Assembly: GCF_029210365.1 (NCBI RefSeq)
Contig: NZ_JARGES010000043.1
Coordinates: 124,001-188,000, forward strand
Length of the DNA: 64,000 nt
Reading direction: 5' to 3'
From: Mesorhizobium sp. YIM 152430
Lineage (GTDB): Bacteria; Pseudomonadota; Alphaproteobacteria; Rhizobiales; Rhizobiaceae
Shown: one piece after another, positions 33,018-42,208 of the stretch
How the letters are laid out: every line of letters begins with the position of its first letter
Numbering within the stretch: position 1 is the first letter of the stretch
Notes under the pieces: generated by a model
Told to the model about the DNA's origin: nothing
The model's input: the letters and a program-made list of their open reading frames with translations, nothing else
Database searches by the model: none
Position numbers and translations under genes: made by a program

Positions 33018-35240
33018 TCAGCCAAGCGGCGGCAGTTGCGCGAGCAGATCCTCCATATGGATCGGAAATTTGCGCACCCGATGGCCCGTCGCGGCAAATA
33101 CCGCATTGGCGATCGCGGGTCCGGCGCCACAGATGCCGAGTTCGCCGATGCCCTTCGAGCCGAGCGGATTGGAGTTCTCGTCGAAGCCCTCGATCATGTG
33201 AACGTCGAGCCGCGGCACGTCGCGATTGACCGCGATGTGATACTCCGCAAGATCGCGGTTCATGAACGCGCCGTAGCGCTCGTCCATCAGGCTCTCCTCC
33301 ATCAGTGCCGCCCCGATGCCGAAGATCATGCCGCCCATGAGCTGCGAGCGGGCGGTCTTTTCGTTGAGGATGCGGCCCGCGTCGAAGACGCCGGTCAGCC
33401 GCCGCAGCCGGACTTCGCCGGTCACCACATCGACGGCGACCTCGGCGAATTGCGCGCCGTAGGAATATTGCGCCATGGTCTCATATGCCTTGCCGGGCTT
33501 GGCCGCGCCCTTCGCCGAGACGCCGCCCGACCCGTCGCCCAGTTGCGCGATCGGCAGCGAGCGGTTGCCGAGCGCGATGTTGGTGCCGTCGATCCGCAGA
33601 TCCTTCGAGTTCGCGCCCTTCCACGCGCCATCGGCCTTCGCCGCGCGCTTCAAAAAATTGTCCTTCAGCGCCTTCACGGCCTCGAACACGGCCGTCCCGG
33701 TCGACCCGGCCCCGAAGGAGCCGCCCGAGCCGCAGGTCTCGGGAAAATCGGTATCGCCGAGCTTCACCGTCACATGCTCCGGCGCGACGCCCATCGCCTC
33801 GGCGGCGATCTGCGTCAGGATCGTGTAGGTTCCGGTGCCGATATCGGTCATGTCGAGCCGCACGGTCAGATGACCGTCGGTCGAAAGCTCGATCTCGGCT
33901 TCGGCCTCCTGCATCAGGTTCGGCCGGATGGCCGCAGCCATGCCGTGCCCGATCAGCAAGTCGCCCTCGCGGCGCGGGGCCGGCCCCTTCCAGCCGAATT
34001 TCTCCGCTCCTTCCTGGAGGCATCTGCGCATCTTGCGGGTGGAGAAGGGCTTGCCCGAATGCGGATCCTTCTCGGGCTCGTTGCGCACCCGGAACTCGAC
34101 CGGGTCGACCCCGCATTCATGCGCCAGTTCGTCGATCATGCTCTCGAAGGTCAACGTCCCGACCGCCTCGCCCGGCGCGCGCATCGAGTCCGCCTTGGGG
34201 ATGTCGCCTTCGACAATCCGGTGCTTCGTCCGTAACGCCTTGGTGGCGTAGCTCGCGCGGGTCGGCGAGGCCGCTGCTTCGGCGAAGGGATAGTCGCGCG
34301 CCATGATCGACAGCACCTCATGGTCGATCGCGACGATCTTGCCGTTGGCGTCGGCGCCGAGCTTCAACCGCTGGCGATGACGCGGCCGATGCGGCCCGTT
34401 GGCGAACACGTTGCGGCGGTGTTGCGCGATCCGCACCGGCCTTCCCGTCAGCTTCGCGCCCTGTGCGGCGAGGATCGCCTCGTTGTGGACGCCGAGCTTC
34501 GAGCCGAACCCGCCGCCGACATAAGGCGAGACGATCCGCACGTCGTCCGGGTCGATGTCGAACGTGTTGGCGAAGGCTTTGCGCCCGTCGCCGAGGATCT
34601 GGATCGACATGTGCACGGTCAGCCTGTCGCCATCCCATTCGGCCAATGTCGCGTGCGGCTCCATCGCGGCGGCGTGCTGGCTGGGCGTATGGAACTCTGC
34701 CTCCACCCTATGGGCGGCCTTCTCGTATTCGGCTTCGAAATCACCCGCTTCGGTATCGACTTCGTCCGACCCGTCGAGGCCGTCCGGCTTGACCGCTTTG
34801 TCCTCATGCGTCTCGGGATTGAAGATGGCGTCCTCCGCCTCGATCTCGCAGCGGACGCGTGAGGCGGCGTGGCGCGCTTGCTCGAGCGTTTCGGCGACGA
34901 CCAGCGCAACCGGATAGCCGGTATGGCGCACTTCGTCGGATCGCATCATCGCGTGCGACTGCGCAAACCGTCCGCCCTTGGCGCGCTCGCCGAAAGGGAT
35001 CTGCTTGGGCGTGTTCTTATGCGTGACGACGGCTTTCACGCCTTCGCACGCTTCAGCCTCCTTCATGTCCAGCGACACGATCCGTCCCCTGGCGACCGCC
35101 GATTCGACGATGTATCCGATGAGATGGGGCCTGTCGCCACGCCAGTCGGCGGCATAGGTCGCTTGTCCCGAAACCTTGAGCGGTCCGTCGACACGGTCGA
35201 GCGGTTGGCCGATCAGACCCTTCGATCCGTTCTCGCTCAT
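33018..35240 (-). CDS. xanthine dehydrogenase family, molybdopterin-binding subunit
   Basis: 740 residues, large subunit of a three-subunit molybdenum hydroxylase (YagR/CoxL-related). Holds MPT-binding motifs such as GGGFGSK, GQGxxT-like GTYTILTQIAAEAMGV, and the C-terminal GSKGIGELGICGAGPAIANA with the catalytic Glu. Likely oxidises an aldehyde or N-heterocycle in the cytoplasm; substrate unknown. Third gene of the operon after the Fe-S and FAD subunits (4-base overlaps). modABC for molybdate uptake lies 18 kb away. Confidence 0.9.
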   Translation of the reverse strand: MSENGSKGLIGQPLDRVDGPLKVSGQATYAADWRGDRPHLIGYIVESAVARGRIVSLDMKEAEACEGVKAVVTHKNTPKQIPFGERAKGGRFAQSHAMMRSDEVRHTGYPVALVVAETLEQARHAASRVRCEIEAEDAIFNPETHEDKAVKPDGLDGSDEVDTEAGDFEAEYEKAAHRVEAEFHTPSQHAAAMEPHATLAEWDGDRLTVHMSIQILGDGRKAFANTFDIDPDDVRIVSPYVGGGFGSKLGVHNEAILAAQGAKLTGRPVRIAQHRRNVFANGPHRPRHRQRLKLGADANGKIVAIDHEVLSIMARDYPFAEAAASPTRASYATKALRTKHRIVEGDIPKADSMRAPGEAVGTLTFESMIDELAHECGVDPVEFRVRNEPEKDPHSGKPFSTRKMRRCLQEGAEKFGWKGPAPRREGDLLIGHGMAAAIRPNLMQEAEAEIELSTDGHLTVRLDMTDIGTGTYTILTQIAAEAMGVAPEHVTVKLGDTDFPETCGSGGSFGAGSTGTAVFEAVKALKDNFLKRAAKADGAWKGANSKDLRIDGTNIALGNRSLPIAQLGDGSGGVSAKGAAKPGKAYETMAQYSYGAQFAEVAVDVVTGEVRLRRLTGVFDAGRILNEKTARSQLMGGMIFGIGAALMEESLMDERYGAFMNRDLAEYHIAVNRDVPRLDVHMIEGFDENSNPLGSKGIGELGICGAGPAIANAVFAATGHRVRKFPIHMEDLLAQLPPLG

Positions 35241-36226
35241 GCTGCCTTCTCCTTCGCGGCAGTCATTTCCGTCAGGCTGGCGACGATCAGCCGGCGCATC
35301 AGCGGTATCTTGAAATCATTGTCGCCTTGCCCCCTCGCTCCGGCGAGTTCTGCGTCGGCTGCCTTTTCGAAAAGCGCGCGCGACGGCGCCTTTCCTTCGA
35401 GCACCTCTTCGGCCCGGGCCGCCCGCCAGGGCTTGTGCGCGACGCCGCCGAGCCCGATCCTGATCTTCAGGAAATGGCCTTCCAGAAGATCGAAGGCGAT
35501 GCCGATGGAGACGACCGCGAAGGCATAGGAGGAGCGGTCGCGCACCTTCCGGTACATCTGGAATTCCTGCGCCTTGTGCAGCACGACATGCGTGATCAGT
35601 TCACCCTGCACAAGCTGATGGTCGATATGTGGCGTGTCGCCGGGAAGGCGGTGCAGCGCATCCGCCGGGATCGTCCGCACGCCGCCCTGCGGCAGCACCG
35701 TCTCGACATCCGCGCCGAGCGCCACCATCGCCACCGCCATGTCAGACGGATGGACGGCGATGCAGGTCTCGCTCGCGCCCAGGATGGCGTGGAAGCGGTT
35801 GAGCCCGCCGATCGCGTCGCAGCCCGAGCCCGGCGCGCGCTTGTTGCAGGCGCGCTGCGTGTCGTAGAAATACTGGCAGCGCGTGCGCTGGAGGAAATTG
35901 CCGCCGGTCGTCGCCCGGTTGCGCAATTGCTGCGTCGCGCCTGACAGAAGCGCGGTCGAAAGCAGCGGATATTTCTCCCGCACCACCGGATCGGCCGCCA
36001 GCGCGCTGTTGGTCACTGCCGCGCCGATGCGAAGCCCGTCTTCGGTATTCTCGATTTCCTCATGCGGCAGCCGGGAGACATCGACCAGCGTCGTCGGCCG
36101 CTCGATCTCGTGCTTCATCAGGTCGACGAGATTGGTCCCGCCGCCGAGGAACTTGGCATTCTCCACGCCGCAGGCGGCGACCGCGGCCTTGTCGTCGGCA
36201 ACGCGGGAATAGCTGAACGGCGTCAT
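35237..36226 (-). CDS. xanthine dehydrogenase family, FAD-binding subunit
   Basis: 329 residues, usual length. FAD-binding motif AKFLGGGTNLVDLMK near the N-terminus, LRIGAAVTNSALAA, ATTGGNFLQRTRCQYFYD with the extra cysteine segment CNKRAPGSGCDAI seen in YagS-type subunits, which carry a further Fe-S cluster. Passes electrons from the Fe-S subunit to its acceptor. Overlaps both neighbours by 4 bases. Confidence 0.9.
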   Translation of the reverse strand: MTPFSYSRVADDKAAVAACGVENAKFLGGGTNLVDLMKHEIERPTTLVDVSRLPHEEIENTEDGLRIGAAVTNSALAADPVVREKYPLLSTALLSGATQQLRNRATTGGNFLQRTRCQYFYDTQRACNKRAPGSGCDAIGGLNRFHAILGASETCIAVHPSDMAVAMVALGADVETVLPQGGVRTIPADALHRLPGDTPHIDHQLVQGELITHVVLHKAQEFQMYRKVRDRSSYAFAVVSIGIAFDLLEGHFLKIRIGLGGVAHKPWRAARAEEVLEGKAPSRALFEKAADAELAGARGQGDNDFKIPLMRRLIVASLTEMTAAKEKAA

Positions 36227-36723
36227 GCCCGCGCCTCCGCAACTTCCAATATGGCATCGACGATGTTGTTGTAGGCTCCGCAGCGGCACAGATTGCCCGA
36301 CATGCGCTCGCGGATTTCCTCATCGACGAGTTCGACCTTTTGCCGTGTCACCACGGAGGGCTCGCCGCGCTTCAATTCGTCCAGCAGAGCCGTCGCGGAG
36401 CAGATCTGCCCCGGCGTGCAGTAACCGCACTGGAAGGCGTCGTGCTTGACGAAGGCGGCTTGCAATGGCGACAGCGTCCCGCCCTTCGCCATGCCCTCGA
36501 TCGTCGTCACTTCGTCCCCCTCATGAGCGATAGCGAGCGACAGGCACGAATTGATCCGCCGCCCGTTGACGATCACCGTGCAGGCGCCGCACTGGCCATG
36601 ATCGCAACCCTTCTTGGAGCCGGTCATGGCAAGGTTTTCGCGCAGGAGGTCGAGCAGGCTCACCCTCGGATCGATGGTCAGATCATGGGGCGTGCCGTTG
36701 ACCGTCAGTCGTAACGGTTGCAT
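36223..36723 (-). CDS. xanthine dehydrogenase family, [2Fe-2S] subunit
   Basis: 166 residues with both cluster motifs: plant-ferredoxin-type GSKKGCDHGQCGACTVIVNG...CLSLA and the C-terminal CGYCTPGQICSA ... GNLCRCGAYNNI. No Tat signal peptide, so a cytoplasmic enzyme. ATG 36723 has AAGG 6 nt upstream; a longer frame is open but unsupported. First gene of the operon, with a candidate EcfG promoter at 36902-36927. Confidence 0.92.
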   Translation of the reverse strand: MQPLRLTVNGTPHDLTIDPRVSLLDLLRENLAMTGSKKGCDHGQCGACTVIVNGRRINSCLSLAIAHEGDEVTTIEGMAKGGTLSPLQAAFVKHDAFQCGYCTPGQICSATALLDELKRGEPSVVTRQKVELVDEEIRERMSGNLCRCGAYNNIVDAILEVAEARA

Positions 36724-36901
36724 CCGCTGCCTTTCGTGGTTCCGCGCAAGGCGCGGGGCGATGGGTGGCACAGGCATGGCGCGGACGGGACGTGAGGCTC
36801 GTCTGCCATTTCGTTGGCCGAGGCGGGAAATCGGGAAAATCGCCTCGTTCCCCGGTACCGTCGTGCCCGATTGACACGCGCCATGCCTGCTTCGACGGAC
36901 T

Positions 36902-36927
36902 AACCGCAAAGCGGCGGTCAATGTTCC
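36902..36927 (-). promoter_or_regulatory. candidate EcfG-type promoter for the molybdenum enzyme operon
   Basis: Minus strand GGAAC (36927-36923), 17 nt, GGTT (36905-36902), about 180 bases before the Fe-S subunit start. One -10 mismatch and a long leader. Confidence 0.35.
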
Positions 36928-36938
36928 TGCCGAAAATT

Positions 36939-37745
36939 TCAGAACGACTGAACGACGAGTTCGAAAGTGATCAGCACGGCAACGTCACGGGCAAGGCGGC
37001 CATGGCTCACGGCCCCGTCGAGACCGACGATGGCGATGTCGAGTTCGCACCTTCCATCCTGGTATCGACCGTCGGTGACGAGGAGTTCGGTCGCGTAGGA
37101 CGCGACCTCCGGGCCGTCCTCGAAACGCGCTCCGACCGTGCTGCCGACCCCGAAAATTCGCGCTCGTTCGACCGAATTTCGGGCGCAAACCGCCTCGATA
37201 GCGGCCAGAACGGGCTCGTTCGGGCGCAAAACGAGCGCAAAACCATCCGGTTCCGAGGTGGTTTCAGCCCGTTTTGGAGCGAATAATCGGAAATTGGTCT
37301 CGGAATTGTCCTCGACCTCGAACCGCGCACCGTCCATTTTGAGGCCGGTGACGATGCAATCCGAGGCGACGATGCTGTCGAGCGGCAGGAGGTGCCCCAT
37401 CCGCCCCGCCCACTCCCCATGGCAGTGCAGGAACGGCTCTCCATCGCGGATTCCGACGATCGCACCGGCCCGCTCTATGGTCGCCGCTGCAAGCGTGTGG
37501 GTGCGCGAATACCAGGCGACATGACCGGCATCCGGCGCCGCGCCGGGAATGACGTAGTCGAGTGGCGCAAGCGGCACCCCTGACAGGTCGACATAGCCGG
37601 AAAACCCTTGTATTCCATGAGCTTGGGCAATCGCCTCATTGACCGTAAGCCCAGCTTTCAGGTGCAATTCGACCGGCTCGATCCGGCATGGAACGGCGAC
37701 AGCGCGCTCCGCCGCGACGGATCCGGGCTGGCGCATCGTGCGCAT
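36939..37745 (-). CDS. tandem PPC (DUF296) domain protein
   Basis: 268 residues with two PPC/DUF296-like domains (about 25-145 and 170-266), e.g. GHVAWYSRTHTLAAATIERAGAIVG...FLHCHGEW and ARIFGVGSTVGARFEDGP...LDIAIVGLDGAVSHG. PPC domains occur in AT-hook proteins of plants and as small bacterial proteins of unknown role. Here it is the last gene of an IclR-linked operon with an acyl-CoA ligase and an SDR enzyme, so a catabolic rather than DNA-binding role is likely. Starts directly after the SDR stop. Confidence 0.7.
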   Translation of the reverse strand: MRTMRQPGSVAAERAVAVPCRIEPVELHLKAGLTVNEAIAQAHGIQGFSGYVDLSGVPLAPLDYVIPGAAPDAGHVAWYSRTHTLAAATIERAGAIVGIRDGEPFLHCHGEWAGRMGHLLPLDSIVASDCIVTGLKMDGARFEVEDNSETNFRLFAPKRAETTSEPDGFALVLRPNEPVLAAIEAVCARNSVERARIFGVGSTVGARFEDGPEVASYATELLVTDGRYQDGRCELDIAIVGLDGAVSHGRLARDVAVLITFELVVQSF

Positions 37746-38480
37746 TCAGACCGCCAGCCCCGCATTGACGAAACCGCCATCGACCGCCAGCACCTGCCCG
37801 TTAACATAGCTTGCCTCGCTGGAGAGCAGGAAAGCCACCGCCTGCGCGATCTCGCGCGGCGAGCCGTAGCGCCCCTGCGGCACGCGCTCGCTCCACTGGC
37901 GGCGCACGTCGTCGGTATGGATCGACCTTGCCAGCGGCGTATCGACGGGACCCGGCGCAACAGCGTTGACGCGGATGCCGTGCCGGCCGAGTTCGGTCGC
38001 CATGATCATCGTCATCAGGTTCACGGCCCCCTTGGACGAGCCATAGGCGACCCGGCCCTTGTTGCCGGTGAGGCCGGAGACCGAGCTGATGTTGACGATG
38101 GAGCCCGAAGTGCCGGTCGCGATCCATTGTCGGGCCGCGGCGCGCGCGACGATGAAGGAGCCGGTCAGATTGACGTCGACGATGCGGCGGAAATCGGCGA
38201 CTTCCGTCTCGACGGCCGGCTTGTCCATGCCGATGCCGGCCGAATTGACGACGCCGCTCAGCGGACCGGCCCTGGCGAAGGCCATTTCGACGTCCGCTTC
38301 GTCCGCGACGTTTCCGGCAGCGCCCGAAGCTCTCGGGCCGAGTCCGGCGCAGGCCGCATCGACGGCCTCTTGGCTGAGATCGAAGAGAAAGACGGGTATG
38401 CCGCGCTCGACGAGGAGCGCGGCGGTGTCGAGGCCGATGCCCGACGCGCCGCCGGTGATGAAGACCGCGCCCGCCATCAA
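37746..38480 (-). CDS. SDR family oxidoreductase
   Basis: 244 residues, classical SDR: cofactor loop FITGGASGIGLDTAALLVERG, NSAGIGM, catalytic Ser-Tyr-Lys in NISSVSGLTGNKGRVAYGSSKG. NAD(P)-dependent dehydrogenase or reductase of a hydroxyl/keto group. Overlaps the ligase gene by 4 bases. Confidence 0.9.
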   Translation of the reverse strand: MMAGAVFITGGASGIGLDTAALLVERGIPVFLFDLSQEAVDAACAGLGPRASGAAGNVADEADVEMAFARAGPLSGVVNSAGIGMDKPAVETEVADFRRIVDVNLTGSFIVARAAARQWIATGTSGSIVNISSVSGLTGNKGRVAYGSSKGAVNLMTMIMATELGRHGIRVNAVAPGPVDTPLARSIHTDDVRRQWSERVPQGRYGSPREIAQAVAFLLSSEASYVNGQVLAVDGGFVNAGLAV

Positions 38481-40096
38481 CTTGCCTTCGCCGTGAGGGC
38501 GGCGAGGTCGCCGCGCTTTTCGAGTTCCTCGCGGATCAGCTTCTTGGCGATCTTCCCATAGGCCGATTTCGGCATCTCGTCCCAGAAGACGAAGAGCTTC
38601 GGCATCTTGTAACGCGCGATCTTCGGCTCGAGGAAGGCGCGCATGTCGATGGTCCTAGCATCCGCGCCGGGGCGAGCGACGCAGACGGCGACGCCGATCT
38701 CGCCCCACATCGGATCGGGAACGCCGAGGACGGCGGTTTCGGAAATCTCCGGATGGGTCAAAATCTTCTCCTCGATCTCGCGCGGATAGATATTAGAGCC
38801 GCCGGATATGTACATGTCCGAGGCCCGGCCGGTGAGGTAGACGAAGCCGTGCGCGTCCATGTGGCCGAGGTCGCCGGTGCGGAACCAGCCATTGCGGAAC
38901 GATTTGGCATTGGCCTCCGGATTGTCCCAGTACCCGGCGAAGACGGCCGGACCGACGACGCAGATCTCGCCCGTCTCGCCCACCCCTACCGCCTCGCCCG
39001 CATCGTTCTGGATCTCGACCTGGATGCCGGTCCGTTCGAAGCCGCAGGAACCGATCCGGGCTATCGCGTCGTCGGCCGAATGATGCGCGGGCGGCAGGAC
39101 GGTGATGTTGCCGGTGACCTCGCCGAGGCCGAAATACTGGACGATGACCGGCCCGAGCTTTTCCAGCGCCTTGACCTGGTCCGTCCGGTACATCGGAGCG
39201 CCGGCATAGATGACGTAGCGCAGCGAGGAATGGTCGAAGCGATCGACCGACGGGTCCTCGACCATCAGTTTCAGGATGGTCGGAACGGTGAAGGCGTTCG
39301 ACACCTTCCATTTTTCGACCAGTTGCCAGACGGTCGGCACGTCGAGCTTGTCGGTCGGCAGGAGGACGGTCTTCACCCCATGCGCGACCTGCGCCAACTG
39401 GTGGACGCCGGCCCCATGCGACAGCGGCGCGACCACGATCGAGGCGTCCGCGCTGGTCGTCCCCGGCATCAGGTCGCAGAGATGATTGGTGACGACGAAG
39501 CCCATCTGGCCATGGGTGAGGACGGCGGCCTTGGGACGGCCGGTCGTGCCGGAAGTGAAGAAGAACCAGCACGGATCGTCGCGGTCGACGACGGCCATCG
39601 GGACGGTCCGGCCCGCGTGACGGGCGACGATGGAATCGTAGTCCTCGCCGAATTCGGCTTCGCCGATGGCGATGAAGAAGCGGGCATCCGGCGCCTGTTC
39701 GCGCACGGCTTTGGCGTGACCGGCGAATGGAGCGGCGCAGATCATGCCGACGGCACCACTGGCCTTGGCCAGAAAGGCCACCTCGTCCGGTGACTGGCGG
39801 TAATTGGTCGGGACCCACACCGCTCCGATGCGAAAGCAGGCGAACATGGATTCGAACATCTGGTTGTTGTTGGCCGACTGGACCAGAACGCGGTCGCCCT
39901 TCTGCACGCCGAACGCGGTCGCGAGCGCATGGGCGAAGGCTTCCACGCGCGCCTCGATCGCCGCCCAGGTCCAGGTCTCGTCGCGCCAGACGAAGCCGAT
40001 CTCGTCCGGATGCCGCCGGGCGGACTGGGCGAGAAAGTTCGCAAGATTCATCGTGCGGGTGGAAACTGGTCTCATCAACGTGTCCTGAAGGCTCAT
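38477..40096 (-). CDS. acyl-CoA synthetase (AMP-binding family)
   Basis: 539 residues. Adenylate-forming enzyme with FFFTSGTTGRPKAAVLTHGQ, YFGLGEVTGNI, GWFRTGDLGHMDAHGFVYLTGRASDMYISGGSNIYPREIEE and the C-terminal catalytic lysine in MPKSAYGKIAKK. Activates a carboxylic acid, probably the compound imported by the adjacent TRAP system. Overlaps the IclR gene and SDR gene by 4 bases each. Confidence 0.9.
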   Translation of the reverse strand: MSLQDTLMRPVSTRTMNLANFLAQSARRHPDEIGFVWRDETWTWAAIEARVEAFAHALATAFGVQKGDRVLVQSANNNQMFESMFACFRIGAVWVPTNYRQSPDEVAFLAKASGAVGMICAAPFAGHAKAVREQAPDARFFIAIGEAEFGEDYDSIVARHAGRTVPMAVVDRDDPCWFFFTSGTTGRPKAAVLTHGQMGFVVTNHLCDLMPGTTSADASIVVAPLSHGAGVHQLAQVAHGVKTVLLPTDKLDVPTVWQLVEKWKVSNAFTVPTILKLMVEDPSVDRFDHSSLRYVIYAGAPMYRTDQVKALEKLGPVIVQYFGLGEVTGNITVLPPAHHSADDAIARIGSCGFERTGIQVEIQNDAGEAVGVGETGEICVVGPAVFAGYWDNPEANAKSFRNGWFRTGDLGHMDAHGFVYLTGRASDMYISGGSNIYPREIEEKILTHPEISETAVLGVPDPMWGEIGVAVCVARPGADARTIDMRAFLEPKIARYKMPKLFVFWDEMPKSAYGKIAKKLIREELEKRGDLAALTAKAS

Positions 40097-40908
40097 GCGG
40101 ATTTGCGGGACGTTTCGGGAACGGGTGTGAAATAGACCGACTGGCGCTGCGCGAGCTTCTGTTCGACACGGGTCGCCTCGGCAGCCAGAAGCGCGCCGAT
40201 CTCGGCCTGACGCGGCGGCTGAAGGCGGGTATCGATGGCGGCAATGGAAAGCGCGCCCATGGCTCGGCCGAACGCATCCCGGATCGCAACGCCGACGCCC
40301 CAGGAATTGGCGACGATCAGGCCGGGATTCAGCGCATAGCCTTGCGCGCGCGTCGCCGCGATGTCGGCGCGGATGCGTTCGGGCGGATAGAGCGGATAGC
40401 TTTCCGCCAGAACCGGCGCATTAGCTGCAAGCACGACTTCGATCTCGTCGTCCGGCAGCGCGGCGAGGATCGCGAGCGAGCCGGCACCGCATCCCAAAGG
40501 ATGCTCGAACCCCGCCTGGAGTGCATGGGTGCGCACCGGATAGGTGCCCTCCTCGCGATGCAGGCAGACGGAGACGAGATCGCGGCGGACCGAGACGAAG
40601 GCGGAATCCTGCGTCTGGCGCGACAGGCGCACCACACTGTCCATGGCGAACTGAAGGAGGCCGTAGCGCGGCGCGGCGAGCGAGCCGAGCACATAGGATT
40701 CGGCGCCGAGATAGTAACGCCGCGTCGTCTCGTCCTGCTCCACGAAGCCCGCGCGCATCAGCGCGAGCAGCAGGCGGCGGGCGGTCGGTTTGTTGAGGCC
40801 CGAACCCTCGACCAGCGTCGACAGCCCTGCCCCGCGCCCGGCGTGCCGGCCCACGAGGGCCAACAGGCCGAGTGCCCGATCCACGCTCTGGGCTCCGCTG
40901 AAATCCAC
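40093..40908 (-). CDS. IclR family transcription regulator
   Basis: 271 residues: N-terminal winged helix (SVDRALGLLALVGRHAGRGAGLSTLVEGSGLNKPTARRLLLALMRAG) and C-terminal effector domain. GTG start with GAGGAG 6 nt upstream. First gene of the catabolic operon and divergent to the TRAP transporter; two matching dyads in the intergenic region are its probable sites. The effector is likely the TRAP substrate or a pathway intermediate. Confidence 0.92.
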   Translation of the reverse strand: MDFSGAQSVDRALGLLALVGRHAGRGAGLSTLVEGSGLNKPTARRLLLALMRAGFVEQDETTRRYYLGAESYVLGSLAAPRYGLLQFAMDSVVRLSRQTQDSAFVSVRRDLVSVCLHREEGTYPVRTHALQAGFEHPLGCGAGSLAILAALPDDEIEVVLAANAPVLAESYPLYPPERIRADIAATRAQGYALNPGLIVANSWGVGVAIRDAFGRAMGALSIAAIDTRLQPPRQAEIGALLAAEATRVEQKLAQRQSVYFTPVPETSRKSA

Positions 40909-40936
40909 CCAATACTCCTCCCGGCCCCGCCAATAG

Positions 40937-40953
40937 GGTCCACATCATGGATA
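40937..40953. promoter_or_regulatory. IclR operator candidate 1 (imperfect)
   Basis: GGTCCA-CATCA-TGGATA, 28 bases before the IclR start; matches site 2 in 14 of 17 positions. Confidence 0.55.
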
Positions 40954-41056
40954 GGCAGCGTAGTCAGCCCGATGCCGGCTGTAAAGACGCAACGAATTTC
41001 GCCTTGCAATCTGGCCCCGCATCCTTATCGTCACACCGTTCGCGGCAGGATGCTGC

Positions 41057-41073
41057 GGTCCATATCGTGGACC
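41057..41073. promoter_or_regulatory. IclR operator candidate 2 (perfect arms)
   Basis: GGTCCA-TATCG-TGGACC, perfect 6-base arms with 5-base spacer, 57 bases before the TRAP operon start and 120 bases from site 1. Confidence 0.65.
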
Positions 41074-41130
41074 AGATAGTCGGCGGGAGAGAGAACCCGA
41101 CGGTCCGGGCCAATTAACGGAGGAAAACCA

Positions 41131-42132
41131 ATGAACTTCCTGAAGACCAGCGCGACCGCGCTCACCTCGATTTTGGCGGGTCTCGCCATGATGTCGGCCG
41201 CGTCGGCGGAGACGTTCCGCCTGTCGCACAATACCGGCGACACGACTACCTGGCATCGCGGCGCCGAAAAATTCAACGAACTCGTCAAGGCCGCGACCGG
41301 CGACGAGATGGATATCCGCATCTTCCCGAACGCGCAGCTTTCCGGCGGCGACCAGATGCGCCAGGCCGAGATGGTCGGCCGCGGCGCCATCGAATTCGTC
41401 ATCACATCGGCGATCAACGTCACGCCGCTTGAGCCGCAGATGGCCGTGTTCTCGCTCCCCTATCTCTATTCGTCCTACGAGGATGTCGACGCCACCGTGG
41501 ACGGGGCACCGGGCGATGCGATGAAGGAGATCATGCTCAAGCACAACATCGTGGTGCTGGCATGGGGCGAAAACGGCTTTCGCGAAGTGACCAACAGCCA
41601 GCGCCCGATCACCAAGCCCGAGGATCTTGCCGGGCTCAAGATGCGCGTCGCCGGTCCGATGTATATCGACGTCATGAACGCGCTCGGCGCCAACCCGCAG
41701 CAGATGCAGTGGACGGAGACCTTTACTGCGCTCCAGCAGGGCGTGGTCGACGGCCAGGAAAATCCGGTCGGCGCCGTGATCATTCCGCAGCGCGTCTATG
41801 AAGTGCAGAAATACCTGACCACCTGGAAATATTCCTACGACCCGGTCTTCCTCGGCGTCTCCAAGCAGCTTTGGGATTCATGGGACGCGGAGACGCAGGA
41901 AAAGATGCAGGCGGCGGCAACCGAGGCGATGGCCTATCAGAAGCAGATCACCCGCGAGGACACCGACAAGGGTCTCGACACGCTGCGCGAGAACGGCATG
42001 GAGATCTACGAGCCGACCGCCGAGGAATTGCAAGCCTTCCGCGACGCGACCCAGCCCGCCTTCGACACATGGGCCGACAGGGTCGGAACCGACCTGGTGC
42101 AGACCTTCCAGGACGCCATCGCGGCGAACTGA
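41131..42132 (+). CDS. TRAP transporter substrate-binding protein (DctP family), system 1
   Basis: 333 residues with signal peptide (MNFLKTSATALTSILAGLAM, cut near ASA-ETF). DctP features: LSHNTGDTTTWHRGAEKF, LKMRVAGPMYIDVMNALGA with the conserved Arg that binds a carboxylate, and ALQQGVVDGQENP. Binds an organic acid in the periplasm for the following membrane subunits. GGAGG ribosome site. Divergent to the IclR/ligase operon, which probably metabolises the imported acid. Confidence 0.92.
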   Translation: MNFLKTSATALTSILAGLAMMSAASAETFRLSHNTGDTTTWHRGAEKFNELVKAATGDEMDIRIFPNAQLSGGDQMRQAEMVGRGAIEFVITSAINVTPLEPQMAVFSLPYLYSSYEDVDATVDGAPGDAMKEIMLKHNIVVLAWGENGFREVTNSQRPITKPEDLAGLKMRVAGPMYIDVMNALGANPQQMQWTETFTALQQGVVDGQENPVGAVIIPQRVYEVQKYLTTWKYSYDPVFLGVSKQLWDSWDAETQEKMQAAATEAMAYQKQITREDTDKGLDTLRENGMEIYEPTAEELQAFRDATQPAFDTWADRVGTDLVQTFQDAIAAN

Positions 42133-42147
42133 GTGCTGAGGCCCGGT

Positions 42148-42188
42148 GGGGCCGAGGGGGCGCCGCAAGGCGCTCCCTTGTCGGCCCC
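42148..42188 (+). other. stable stem-loop between dctP and dctQ of TRAP system 1
   Basis: GGGGCCGA...TCGGCCCC outer stem with an inner GGGCGCC-GCAA-GGCGCTCCC hairpin. No T run. Such structures protect the upstream binding-protein mRNA and lower permease expression. Confidence 0.6.
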
Positions 42189-42208
42189 GCCCATTCGAAA
42201 GCAGGCGC

